Shown here piece by piece: positions 10,398 to 18,101 of a DNA stretch of 64,000 nucleotides. The stretch is taken from contig NZ_QFFZ01000001.1 in NCBI RefSeq assembly GCF_004369225.1, forward strand, positions 62,001 through 126,000. Reading direction: 5' to 3'. The notes beneath the pieces were generated by a model. The model searched no databases and was not told the DNA's origin. It saw only the letters and a list, made by a program, of their open reading frames with translations. Origin of the DNA: Pelotomaculum propionicicum. GTDB taxonomy: Bacteria > Bacillota > Desulfotomaculia > Desulfotomaculales > Pelotomaculaceae. The position numbers and the translations under genes are program-made. The stretch's first letter is position 1; each line of letters starts with the position of its first letter.

Positions 10398-10570
10398 AGA
10401 CGTGAGAATTGAGAAGTGGGACGTGAGACTTCCGGGTATTCCATCCCGGTCTAAAATATGGATACATCTCTTCTGTTCAATGCCTTCGTACTGTTAGGTT
10501 ATTCCTTTAAAGTGTTTTACCCTTAAGACTATCCTTCAATCTCACGTCTCACGTCCCACTTCCCACGTCC
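10398..10570. repeat. Inverted pair of the GTGGGACGTGAGA intergenic repeat (family A)
   Basis: A plus-strand arm at 10398-10430 (containing AAGTGGGACGTGAGACT) and an inverted arm at 10541-10570 (reverse complement reads GTGGGAAGTGGGACGTGAGA) bracket about 110 bp with no recognisable gene. The inverted arm forms the last codons of the symporter gene. Further copies lie at 11954-11973 and 19858-19887. Confidence 0.7.
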
Positions 10571-11929
10571 AAAATGGCTGCCGGTGAGCATGATTGCCAC
10601 TGAAAGACCCATACCGACATAGAGAGGATCTACTGACCGGGGGAAAATAAAAGCCCACAGCAAGGCCATAAGCGGTGCTATAATAACAGCCCTTAATCCT
10701 GCCCCGGGGAGTATTTTCCCCGCGGCAAAAACTGCGGCAACCAAGGGGGCAAAAACTGTTACACCGCGGAGGGTCATTGATAAAAACGCCCACTTCAGGA
10801 TCAGGGTTTTTATGTTGATAAGAACAAACAAGAGACTGAACATACTTACCAGAACCACCATCACCCGGGATGACAGCAATATTTTCCTGTCACCGGCAAG
10901 AGGCCGCAGCCGGCAATAAATATCATGGGTGAGTACTGTACTAATACCCAGGGTAAGTGCCGCGCCGGTCATAAATAATGATATAAGCAGGGTGCCAAAG
11001 GCTACACCGCTCAGCCAGGGATTAAGGTGACCGGCTAGAAACAGCGGCAGGGCGCTCCCAGGCTCAATTTCAGGCCGCACAGTACGCATGTATAAACCTA
11101 TTAATGTCGCTATCAGTCCCGCAATGGGTATTAAAAGCCCGGCTAAAAAGACTCCCAGCCTTGCGGACCGCGCGTTTTTTGCTGAAAAAACGGGCTGAAG
11201 ATAGGTCTGGGTGGAAATAAAGCCCACTATTACAGAAAAGCCTGAGGCCAGCTCTTTTCCCACACCCTGTGGAAACAATGAAAACCAGGCGCCGTCAGGG
11301 AATGACTGCCTGGCCCCCTGAAAACCACCCAATAGATGATAACTGGTTAATCCTGCAATAAACAAGACGGCGTAGATCAAGAAAAGTTTAATCAAGCCAA
11401 TCAGGCTGGCCCCCCAAACCCCTCCAAACATAATAAAGATTAACAGCGCCAGAGTAAAAAACACTGCCGCGAGCTGCGGCGAGACAGGGAACAGGCTGGT
11501 CAGAACCGGCACAGCCGACAACCCCTGGGCGGCAACCTGTATAAACATCCCGGCGGATGTATAAATAGCCACCCATGGCCGTACCGATTCACCATATGCA
11601 GCAGCCAGATACTGGGCAACAGTGTCCACCTTGCGGGACCTCAGCGGCTCTACCAGAAATAAACCCAGAACAAAACAAGCCAGACCGCCGCCCAGGGTAA
11701 ACCATATCGCGCTGATACCATATTGAAAGGCCAACTGGGCTGTCCCTATGGTTGAGGTTCCTCCTATAAAGGCCCCAATCAGAAAGCCTCCCACCAGGGA
11801 GGGCCCTATTTGCCTGCCGCCTACAGAAAAATCCTCCGCGGTGCGAACAAAGCGTGTAGAGTATACACCTGCAAAAACAACTAAAATAATGACTGATACA
11901 ATGCTGATATAGTGAATGTGCGTAATCAT
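10529..11929 (-). CDS. Sodium:solute symporter family protein
   Basis: Membrane carrier of the SSS family, coupling sodium influx to uptake of an organic solute. The 466 residues contain about 12-13 hydrophobic helices. The N-terminal region has the family-like FSVGGRQIGP and GAFIGGTSTIGTAQ. I choose ATG at 11927-11929 rather than the upstream in-frame codon at 11977 because the extra residues are not hydrophobic or family-like and run through a repeat copy. The last residues (GKWDVRREIEG) are encoded by an intergenic repeat. Matching inverted repeat copies flank the gene. The substrate is unknown. Confidence 0.85.
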   Translation of the reverse strand: MITHIHYISIVSVIILVVFAGVYSTRFVRTAEDFSVGGRQIGPSLVGGFLIGAFIGGTSTIGTAQLAFQYGISAIWFTLGGGLACFVLGLFLVEPLRSRKVDTVAQYLAAAYGESVRPWVAIYTSAGMFIQVAAQGLSAVPVLTSLFPVSPQLAAVFFTLALLIFIMFGGVWGASLIGLIKLFLIYAVLFIAGLTSYHLLGGFQGARQSFPDGAWFSLFPQGVGKELASGFSVIVGFISTQTYLQPVFSAKNARSARLGVFLAGLLIPIAGLIATLIGLYMRTVRPEIEPGSALPLFLAGHLNPWLSGVAFGTLLISLFMTGAALTLGISTVLTHDIYCRLRPLAGDRKILLSSRVMVVLVSMFSLLFVLINIKTLILKWAFLSMTLRGVTVFAPLVAAVFAAGKILPGAGLRAVIIAPLMALLWAFIFPRSVDPLYVGMGLSVAIMLTGSHFGRGKWDVRREIEG

Positions 11930-11953
11930 AAAGCGATTATAACACAATTGGGC

Positions 11954-11973
11954 CGTGGGAAGTGAGATGTGAG
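11954..11973 (+). repeat. Family A repeat copy upstream of the symporter
   Basis: CGTGGGAAGTGAGATGTGAG. It is inverted relative to the copy at 10541-10570, so the symporter gene lies between inverted repeat copies. Confidence 0.6.
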
Positions 11974-11978
11974 CCAAA

Positions 11979-13343
11979 TCACATGGTTAAAACGCCGCCG
12001 GGAGTGTCAATCAGTTTAAGCACATTTTCTTCCCTGCCGTCAACAGCGTTTACATAGACCAGGTAAGTATCCTCACCAAGTTTGCCCTGAAATTCATAAG
12101 CAAGTTTTTCATCATCCGCCCCAAGGGGTATCAATACCAGTTTTCCGCCGCCGGTAACCTGCAGGCGGGAGTTAATCGTTCCCCTGGCGCGCTCAGGTGT
12201 TATTTTGGCCTGAGGCAAGTCGCGTGTGCGGTGTGACATCAGGTAGCCCGAGGTTTCAGCGCCGGTAACCTCACCGTTGTCCAGCGCTACCGTCACTTTA
12301 ACCAAATCCGGGTATAAAACAACGCTGTTCTGGGCTGCCGCAAAATTATAAGTAACGGAATTACCATGACGGGTAAAATAGGTTGCCTGCATTTCACCAA
12401 AACCATGGTTTTTTAGATAAGTTAAAGCCTTTTGCCGCGCCGTATCAAGGTCAACCGTCTGATTTGCCACCGGACGGGAGTTCAAAGCCCAGATCAATTT
12501 TCCACCTTTTTTTGAGATATCCAGGACCGTTGCGCGTGTACTGTCTCCGTCCGGGGTAACCTCGACCCTGTAAGCCGGGATGCGGCCCTGCGCCGTGCCT
12601 TTTACAGCGGCATTGTATGCCACACCAGGCTGCCTGTCTATGTATGACAACGCCTTGTTTGGCGCTTCAGCGGGGCTTACCTCCGCCAACCCGTCCAAAT
12701 ACCTGGGTTCAGTCCGCTCCAGGTGTTCTGAAAAGGGGCCGTCATAAATCAGAGACGGGTACTGCTGCATCCTTCTATCCATAGCTTGAAAATCAGTTAC
12801 CGCCAGGTTATCCGGGTTCTGCTGCAGGTTCTTTCTAATCTGCCGGACAAGTTCTCCAAAGTAAAAGTTGTTTTGGGCAACGTTATACTGCACACCCTGC
12901 AGTTCCTTGTTTAGCTCCATTGACTGCTGGTACAGGCTGTTCAAGGTATCCCAGTTTTTGGAGTCGACATTATCACCCCTGTTTATCTGCCCCGCTAAGC
13001 TGCCAGCATAATCACCCACCTGAGTTAGAAACTTGGCTGTACGGCCCGCCAGCGCGTCGTTCAGCGGCAATTGCCCAAGGTTGGACTGGGCAAAGGCGGC
13101 CTGTTGCCGGATATCCATTAACAGTGACGCGTCGAGGCGCGGGTCGGTGGCAACCATACTTTTGGATAAAAGCACTTCCAGGTTCTGCACCTGACCAGTC
13201 ATGTCATAGAAAGCTCTCTGGTATTTATTGTTTAAAAAGTTCTCCAGGTCGCGGCTGGCCCGGGCCTGGCTGTAGCCCCACGCGCCGGTCGCGGCGATCA
13301 CTAAAAAGCTGGCCACAGCCGACAGGATCATCCACTTTCTCAC
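11979..13343 (-). CDS. ypeB: Germination protein YpeB
   Basis: Spore protein needed for correct localisation and stability of the cortex-lytic enzyme SleB. It has an N-terminal membrane anchor (about residues 5-23), then an extended alpha-helical region, then repeated PepSY-like segments in the C-terminal half (for example TARQKALTYLKNHGF). GTG at 13341-13343 is chosen because a GGGGGG site lies 7 nt upstream and the gene then starts just after the sleB stop. An in-frame codon at 13382 would overlap sleB. 454 residues fits the family. sleB-ypeB order is the normal operon. Confidence 0.92.
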   Translation of the reverse strand: MRKWMILSAVASFLVIAATGAWGYSQARASRDLENFLNNKYQRAFYDMTGQVQNLEVLLSKSMVATDPRLDASLLMDIRQQAAFAQSNLGQLPLNDALAGRTAKFLTQVGDYAGSLAGQINRGDNVDSKNWDTLNSLYQQSMELNKELQGVQYNVAQNNFYFGELVRQIRKNLQQNPDNLAVTDFQAMDRRMQQYPSLIYDGPFSEHLERTEPRYLDGLAEVSPAEAPNKALSYIDRQPGVAYNAAVKGTAQGRIPAYRVEVTPDGDSTRATVLDISKKGGKLIWALNSRPVANQTVDLDTARQKALTYLKNHGFGEMQATYFTRHGNSVTYNFAAAQNSVVLYPDLVKVTVALDNGEVTGAETSGYLMSHRTRDLPQAKITPERARGTINSRLQVTGGGKLVLIPLGADDEKLAYEFQGKLGEDTYLVYVNAVDGREENVLKLIDTPGGVLTM

Positions 13344-13356
13344 AAATATCCCCCCA

Positions 13357-14019
13357 TTACCGTGCAAAGACATGATTGCCAATCTGCGTGATTACATTTC
13401 TTGACCAAATCCACGGGTTTACCGGTTTGGCCGGGTTCCAGAAAAAAATCGCGCCACCGGTGGGATCATACCCGCTCATAGCCATCTGGGCAGCCTCTAT
13501 TGACTCCTGGCTTAATGGCCGGTAGGCCTGGCCGTTGCTGATAGACTCGAAAGCGTGATCCTGAAAAATCACACCACTTATAGTGTGGGGAAAAGAAGCG
13601 CTTTTGGTCCTGTTCATAATCACCGCTCCGACAGCTACTTTGCCCAGAAGCGGCTCGTCAGCGGCCTCTCCCTCGATCACCCGTGCCAGTATGCCTATGT
13701 CACCTCTGTCTGTTGCCGCTCCCCTTGACACAGCAGGCATGGCCTCCTGTCTGCTCAGACCAAGCGCGGCAAGGGTCGCCCCGCCTGCCACACCATCCAC
13801 TGGAATTCCGTTATTACGCTGGAAATTCTGCACCGCCCGGTAGGTTTCGTCTCCATAATAACCGTCAAGCGGGCCTTGGTAATAACCCCACTGGCTGAGT
13901 TTCTGCTGCACCTGGAAAACCTCGTCTCCGCTGCTCCCCCAGTAAAGCGCCTCCGCCTCCGCCGCCTGCCGCCCCTGTGTGAACACAACTAAGCCCAAAA
14001 GCACAAGCAGGCATACCAT
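13357..14019 (-). CDS. sleB: Spore cortex-lytic enzyme SleB
   Basis: Lytic transglycosylase that degrades spore cortex peptidoglycan during germination. It has an N-terminal hydrophobic signal, a PG_binding_1 domain (about 25-90, GSSGDEVFQVQQKL) and a C-terminal Hydrolase_2/SleB domain with VIEGEAADEPLLGKVAVGAV and FWNPAKP. The first in-frame ATG is at 14019, but it has no ribosome site and leaves the signal peptide without a basic n-region. A perfect AGGAGGTGA sits at 14071-14079, with in-frame ATC codons at 14067 and 14064 followed by DKKFSYAGYK. The real start may therefore be a non-AUG codon about 48 bp upstream. Confidence 0.93.
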   Translation of the reverse strand: MVCLLVLLGLVVFTQGRQAAEAEALYWGSSGDEVFQVQQKLSQWGYYQGPLDGYYGDETYRAVQNFQRNNGIPVDGVAGGATLAALGLSRQEAMPAVSRGAATDRGDIGILARVIEGEAADEPLLGKVAVGAVIMNRTKSASFPHTISGVIFQDHAFESISNGQAYRPLSQESIEAAQMAMSGYDPTGGAIFFWNPAKPVNPWIWSRNVITQIGNHVFAR

Positions 14020-14126
14020 GCACAGAATAAACTTATACCCGGCATACGAAAATTTCTTATCGATGATTTCTCACCTCCTGGCTTTCAATAGTATTTTTTC
14101 TGTTATTGCAATTTTTATGTAAGCTG

Positions 14127-14166
14127 TAAAAAACAAATACCCCGGACCGGGTTTAACCCGCCGGGG
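14127..14166 (-). terminator. Terminator after dsrC
   Basis: On the minus strand CCCCGG pairs with CCGGGG and CGGGT with ACCCG around TAA, followed by TATTTGTTTTTT. Confidence 0.8.
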
Positions 14167-14214
14167 CAAATGATTAACTATCTTTAACTTGGAAAACACA
14201 GTTCCCCATAAAAA

Positions 14215-14538
14215 TCACACGCAGCCGGCCGGTTTCGGCAGGCCGGCCAGTTTGCACGCGCCCTTAGCCGGACCGGCGGGGAACAATTCATAAATTTGTT
14301 TTAAGCTGTAGCCAGTATCTTTGCAAAGCTTCCGGATCATCGGGGCGATCTGGAACTCATTGTAATAATCACGCAGATAGCGGATTATTTTCCAATGGTC
14401 CTCTGTAAGAGTAATCCCTTCCCGCGAAGCTAAAGCGACAGCAAGGTCTTCGCTCCAGTCATCCGGGTCTATTAAAAAACCTTCGTCGTCAACTTCTATT
14501 TCCCTGTCTTTAATGTTGATACCAGGCAATAACCGCAC
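14215..14538 (-). CDS. dsrC: DsrC/TusE-family sulfur carrier protein, DsrC type
   Basis: Small carrier protein that takes sulfur as a persulfide/trisulfide on conserved C-terminal cysteines during sulfite reduction or sulfur transfer. The 107 residues end in CKLAGLPKPAGCV, which contains both DsrC cysteines, whereas TusE keeps only the penultimate one. ATG at 14538 has a GGGAGGTG site. It stands alone: no dsrAB or other sulfur genes are visible in the window. Whether it works with a sulfite reductase elsewhere or in another redox role cannot be told here. Confidence 0.9.
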   Translation of the reverse strand: MRLLPGINIKDREIEVDDEGFLIDPDDWSEDLAVALASREGITLTEDHWKIIRYLRDYYNEFQIAPMIRKLCKDTGYSLKQIYELFPAGPAKGACKLAGLPKPAGCV

Positions 14539-14641
14539 CTCCCGCTGCTTTATATATAAGGTATTATCCCTTAATTGATTAAAAAGTCATATGTTAAAAG
14601 ATACCATGGTCAAATCTCTCAGTCAACCGGATTTAACCGCC

Positions 14642-14670
14642 AAAAAGAGAGAAGGCCTGCGCCTTCTCTC
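14642..14670 (-). terminator. Intrinsic terminator downstream of rlmH
   Basis: GAGAGAAGGC and GCCTTCTCTC form a perfect 10-bp stem, followed by TTTTT on the minus strand. Confidence 0.75.
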
Positions 14671-14674
14671 CAAA

Positions 14675-14930
14675 GCAACCGTCCCTATAGTCTAGCGGAT
14701 CCTGGGGTTATTCTGATTATTGACCGGCTAAAATCAATTTTCCGAAACGAACCTGCGAGATTGGTCACACTCAATTTCCTTCAGATCATCCTTACCTAAA
14801 TTAACCTTTACTTAAAACCAGATACAAAAAACACTATCCTAGGACTGGTCAAACTACTTGCAATGTACCCGAAATACCTTCCGAATTGCTCTTGCTTGCA
14901 ACTAAACCAATGTCACTATAGGGATGGTGC
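14675..14930. mobile_element. Putative MITE-like element with TCCCTATAGT terminal inverted repeats
   Basis: Left arm GCAACCGTCCCTATAGT (14675-14691) and the reverse complement of the right arm GCACCATCCCTATAGT (14915-14930) match over their length with one gap and one mismatch. The 220 bp between are AT-rich and non-coding. No clear target duplication is visible, so the boundary is uncertain. Confidence 0.45.
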
Positions 14931-15016
14931 TTAAGGTAATAATAGCATGGAGCCTGCCAAAATGCAATAGCCTCATGGAATAAAGACATGCTGTCGCAAA
15001 TGGAATTGTATTCCTT

Positions 15017-15499
15017 TTAATAGTGGTATGGCTCTTTTCTGTAAATTTTAAACCAGCGGTATATTTGCTCCAGCAAAATAACGCGCATCAGCTGGTGCGG
15101 AAAGGTCATCCTTGAAAAGGAAATCCTCAAGTCGGCGCGCTCCAGAACATTTTTGGACAGTCCCAGGGCGCCGCCGATAATGAAAGTCAGATCACCCTGC
15201 CCTCCCAGCGCTTTCCGGCCTAATATCCCCGCCATCTCTTCAGAGGAAAACTGTTTTCCCCGCAGGTCAAGAGCAATCATAAAAGTGCCCTGCCGCAAGC
15301 GCTTCAAGAGCCGCTCTCCTTCTCTTTCCTTTATTTTAGCTAAATCCAGCGGGGAGAGGCTTTCAGCAAAACTCTCGTCACTCACCTCAACAACTTCAAC
15401 CCTGGCATAAGCAGAGAGCCGTTTCAGATATTCGCCCGCTGCTTCAGTCAGGTATTTCTCCTTGAGCCGCCCCACTGCCAGGATGGTAACATGAAACAT
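15017..15499 (-). CDS. rlmH: 23S rRNA (pseudouridine1915-N3)-methyltransferase RlmH
   Basis: SPOUT-class methyltransferase that modifies pseudouridine 1915 in helix 69 of 23S rRNA, using S-adenosylmethionine. The protein starts VTILAVGRLKEKY, has GGALGLS (SAM-binding knot loop) near residue 105 and ends in the family C-terminus YRKEPYHY. ATG at 15497-15499 has GGGAGG just upstream and gives the canonical length of about 160. A GTG at 15523 would add eight residues. It is a housekeeping gene often found near origins. Confidence 0.97.
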   Translation of the reverse strand: MFHVTILAVGRLKEKYLTEAAGEYLKRLSAYARVEVVEVSDESFAESLSPLDLAKIKEREGERLLKRLRQGTFMIALDLRGKQFSSEEMAGILGRKALGGQGDLTFIIGGALGLSKNVLERADLRISFSRMTFPHQLMRVILLEQIYRWFKIYRKEPYHY

Positions 15500-15542
15500 A
15501 ATTCCTCCCAAGAACAAATTCACCCTATCGGGCGACTTAATT

Positions 15543-15587
15543 AAACCGGGGATAGGTTTAGCTATGGTCTATCTCTATCCTCGGTTT
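15543..15587 (-). terminator. Strong hairpin downstream of the toxin-antitoxin pair
   Basis: AAACCGGGGATAG (15543-15555) pairs with CTATCCTCGGTTT (15575-15587), 13 positions with one G-T pair. It lies between the antitoxin stop codon and rlmH, so it probably ends the TA transcript. The T-run is poor. Confidence 0.5.
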
Positions 15588-15720
15588 CACCCGTATATAA
15601 CATTTCTCTCCCACAATCGCAACCAAAGTTAAGAAAACTGAGCATATATCGCCTTCCAGTGGTATCAAAACCCAATGAATTAACACCGATCCTGCACAAG
15701 AATGAATGTTGATTGTGATT

Positions 15721-15981
15721 TTACAACATTTTCTTTTCCTGTATTAGTCTTTCTTTGATCCATAAACGGGCAAGAGTGCCTTGCGTAAGGCCCTTTTTTT
15801 GGGCGAGCTTCTTTATATGTTGGATGTCATCATGATCCAGCCTGACAGGCAGTATATCATTGTCTCTAATACACTCTACTTTGACCTCTTCAAGATCATC
15901 GTCAAATTCACTAAGAGAATGTTCATCCCAAAATTTTATCTCCTCTTCTTCACTTTTAAAGTAAGGGATTTTTTTGCTCAT
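15721..15981 (-). CDS. CopG/BrnA-type antitoxin
   Basis: 86-residue acidic protein. The N-terminal half is rich in Glu/Asp (SEEEEIKFWDEHS). The C-terminal half (about 45-80) looks like a ribbon-helix-helix DNA-binding segment (ILPVRLDHDDIQHIKKLA). This layout matches the CopG_antitoxin family, in which the acidic part neutralises a BrnT-like toxin and the RHH part represses the operon. Its ATG overlaps the toxin gene stop by 4 bp. The toxin gene comes first, as is usual for brnT-brnA. Confidence 0.82.
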   Translation of the reverse strand: MSKKIPYFKSEEEEIKFWDEHSLSEFDDDLEEVKVECIRDNDILPVRLDHDDIQHIKKLAQKKGLTQGTLARLWIKERLIQEKKML

Positions 15982-16253
15982 TCTCCGCGCCTCCTTTCAT
16001 AACGGCGTTTTTCTGTATCGGTCATGTCACGCGCTGTAACCGGCCTAGCCAATCCGCTTTTTAGATATTCAAACACTGCGAAAATATACCTTCCGGACAG
16101 TGTCCTGCTTAAAAGGTAGTAACGGCCGGTTCGACCTCGTTCCCAAAGCCCGGGGTAATCAAAAACCGCTTCTTCAAGTTCATCAGGGCTAATGTTATGT
16201 CGGGCTATATGAGTAATGTTTGCCGTATCCCATTCCAAAGATACTATCCTCAA
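15978..16253 (-). CDS. BrnT-family toxin
   Basis: 91-residue protein starting with the BrnT signature LEWDTANITHIARHNIS, followed by ELEEAVFDYP and the conserved central strand GRYIFAVFEY. BrnT toxins are RelE-fold ribonucleases that inhibit translation. The C-terminus is basic (KRRYERRRGE). It overlaps the antitoxin by 4 bp. The pair sits beside a transposase remnant, which suggests it was acquired. Whether it is active cannot be read from sequence. Confidence 0.82.
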   Translation of the reverse strand: MRIVSLEWDTANITHIARHNISPDELEEAVFDYPGLWERGRTGRYYLLSRTLSGRYIFAVFEYLKSGLARPVTARDMTDTEKRRYERRRGE

Positions 16254-16346
16254 TTATTATCACCAAAAATCGTTCGCAGGATAAATAACTAATCTAATTT
16301 TACCACAAACCTTAACTTGCAAAATAACAATTCCTCACAAAATCCG

Positions 16347-16658
16347 TCAAAACCCTCCTATTTCAACCTGTTTGTTTACCCAATTATCTATATAAACCTT
16401 ACCGCATCGGCTGCAGAACCGGCTCTTACAGGAAAATCCTATAACCCTTTGATGCTTCCCGCACTCAGGGCACATATACTTAATAAAGCCGTATCGAGGG
16501 TCACCGCACCTTAACATTTTTTCAACAGATTCCGTGACACTCTCAATCATATCCCTGGGAATCTTATGCAGATTAGTTTTCCTAAATCCTTCCCAGTGGT
16601 CAGCAAATACCTTTTTTATTGTAATTGTTTCTACTCGCTTCTTACCATTTGCTTCCAT
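16347..16658 (-). pseudogene. Transposase remnant (N-terminal zinc-binding domain only)
   Basis: 103-codon fragment with a zinc-finger block CPECGKHQRV, CKSRFCSRCGK, the N-terminal domain of IS91-type and related transposases. The frame stops just after this domain (KQVEIGGF), so the catalytic part is missing. No matching remainder is found in the adjoining bases in any frame. It is probably the remains of an insertion and marks the 15.5-16.7 kb segment as a variable spot. Confidence 0.75.
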
Positions 16659-16704
16659 ATCATAATTCTACACTTATCCACAATGTTCGAAAAGCTACAA
16701 AAAT

Positions 16705-16726
16705 AAAAGCGTGTCGCCACGCTTTT
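16705..16726 (-). terminator. murA terminator
   Basis: On the minus strand AAGCGTG pairs with CACGCTT around GCGA, followed by TTATTTTT. The stem begins directly after the murA stop codon. Confidence 0.8.
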
Positions 16727-16727
16727 T

Positions 16728-17984
16728 TTAGTGTCTCCTGATGGAAGCCCCCAGATTCCTCAATTTTTCCTCCAGGTTGTGGTAGCCCCTGTCAATAAAA
16801 CTAGCGTTGCAGATTTCCGTCTCCCCGGTGGCGATTAATCCAGCCACAATAAGGGCGGCGCCCGCGCGCAGGTCTGTCGCCTTGACCTGGGTGCCTTCCA
16901 GGCAGCTTACTCCTTCTATGACCGCGATCCGGCCTTCCACCTTGATCCTGGCGCCCATACGTTTCAGTTCGTCTGCCACCATAAAACGGTTCTCAAAGAT
17001 ATTTTCCACCAGCATGCTTGTCCCCGGAACGACTGAAAGCATGGCCGCCAGCTGAGACTGCATATCGGTGGGGAAGCCCGGGTAAGGCATTGTCTTTATA
17101 TCAATGGGCTTAAGCGGCCTGCTGGATATCACCCGCAGTGAGTCTTCACCCTCAATCACATCCACGTCGGCTTCCCGCAGCTTTGCGCTTAAAGGCTGCA
17201 CATGGGCTGGGATCATGTTCTCCAGGATAACATCTCCCTTTGTTGCCGCCGCCGCTACCATAAAAGTGCCCGCTTCAATCCGGTCCGGAATCACCGGGTA
17301 GCGCACCCCTCCTTTAAGGGAAGCCACGCCTTCTACCTTTATTACATCAGTGCCGGCTCCCCGCACTTTTGCTCCCATAGTGTTCAGGAAATTGGCAAGG
17401 TCCACAATCTCCGGCTCCTTGGCCGCGTTTTCTATAAGTGTCTGCCCTTTGGCCAAACAGGCTGCCATCATGATGTTTTCGGTCGCCCCGACACTGGGGA
17501 AATCCAGGTAAATCCTGGCGCCCTTCAGCCGTTCCGGCACACTGCCGCAGACACAGCCGTGTTCCAGAGACAGCTCGGCCCCCAGCCCGCTAAGACCTTT
17601 GAAGTGCAGGTCCATTGGCCTTATTCCGATATTGCAGCCGCCCGGCAGAGCCACTTTGGCCTGTCCGAATCTCGCCAGCATTGGGCCAAGCAGGAGATTG
17701 GACGCCCTTAGCTTTTTAACCAGATGAAAAGGAGCGCCCATGTTTATTTTCCTGGGAGGCATGATCCTCAGTGTTTCCGGGTTTTCCCATGCTATCTGGG
17801 CCCCCAGGTTGTTGATAATTTGAATCATTACACGCACATCGCTGATATCAGGAACATTCTCCAGCACTACCTCGTTCCTGGCAAGAATGGTGGCGCATAA
17901 TAATGCGAGTGAAGCGTTTTTGGCACCGGAGATTTTCACTCTACCACGGAGGGAGCTTCCCCCCGTTATAATAATTTTGCCCAT
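16728..17984 (-). CDS. murA: UDP-N-acetylglucosamine 1-carboxyvinyltransferase
   Basis: First committed step of peptidoglycan precursor synthesis, transferring enolpyruvyl from PEP to UDP-GlcNAc in the cytoplasm. The 418 residues show the N-terminal GAKNASLALL motif (substrate lysine and asparagine) and PGGCNIGIRPMDLH, whose cysteine is the catalytic residue targeted by fosfomycin. FPTDMQ and RFMVADEL are also family motifs. It starts with ATG at 17984 with an AGGAGG site. Firmicutes often carry two MurA paralogues and I cannot tell which this is. Confidence 0.96.
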   Translation of the reverse strand: MGKIIITGGSSLRGRVKISGAKNASLALLCATILARNEVVLENVPDISDVRVMIQIINNLGAQIAWENPETLRIMPPRKINMGAPFHLVKKLRASNLLLGPMLARFGQAKVALPGGCNIGIRPMDLHFKGLSGLGAELSLEHGCVCGSVPERLKGARIYLDFPSVGATENIMMAACLAKGQTLIENAAKEPEIVDLANFLNTMGAKVRGAGTDVIKVEGVASLKGGVRYPVIPDRIEAGTFMVAAAATKGDVILENMIPAHVQPLSAKLREADVDVIEGEDSLRVISSRPLKPIDIKTMPYPGFPTDMQSQLAAMLSVVPGTSMLVENIFENRFMVADELKRMGARIKVEGRIAVIEGVSCLEGTQVKATDLRAGAALIVAGLIATGETEICNASFIDRGYHNLEEKLRNLGASIRRH

Positions 17985-18101
17985 AAATTCCTCCTGGTGA
18001 GATCCTGAAAACTTTCACGTTTAGATTATTCGATCAAAAAGACTTTATTCCTGCCGGACGAAGAATTAGTCTGTTAACGAAGTATGGTGATGTTTTCTGT
18101 T

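Larger units (their letters stand above)
14539..15016. other. 478-bp gap between rlmH and dsrC without a recognisable gene
   Basis: The gap holds the rlmH terminator at 14642-14670 and a MITE-like segment at 14675-14930. A plausible dsrC promoter lies near 14565-14595. I see no convincing coding frame. The one 74-codon frame at 14575-14799 runs through the terminator and the repeat. Confidence 0.6.
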
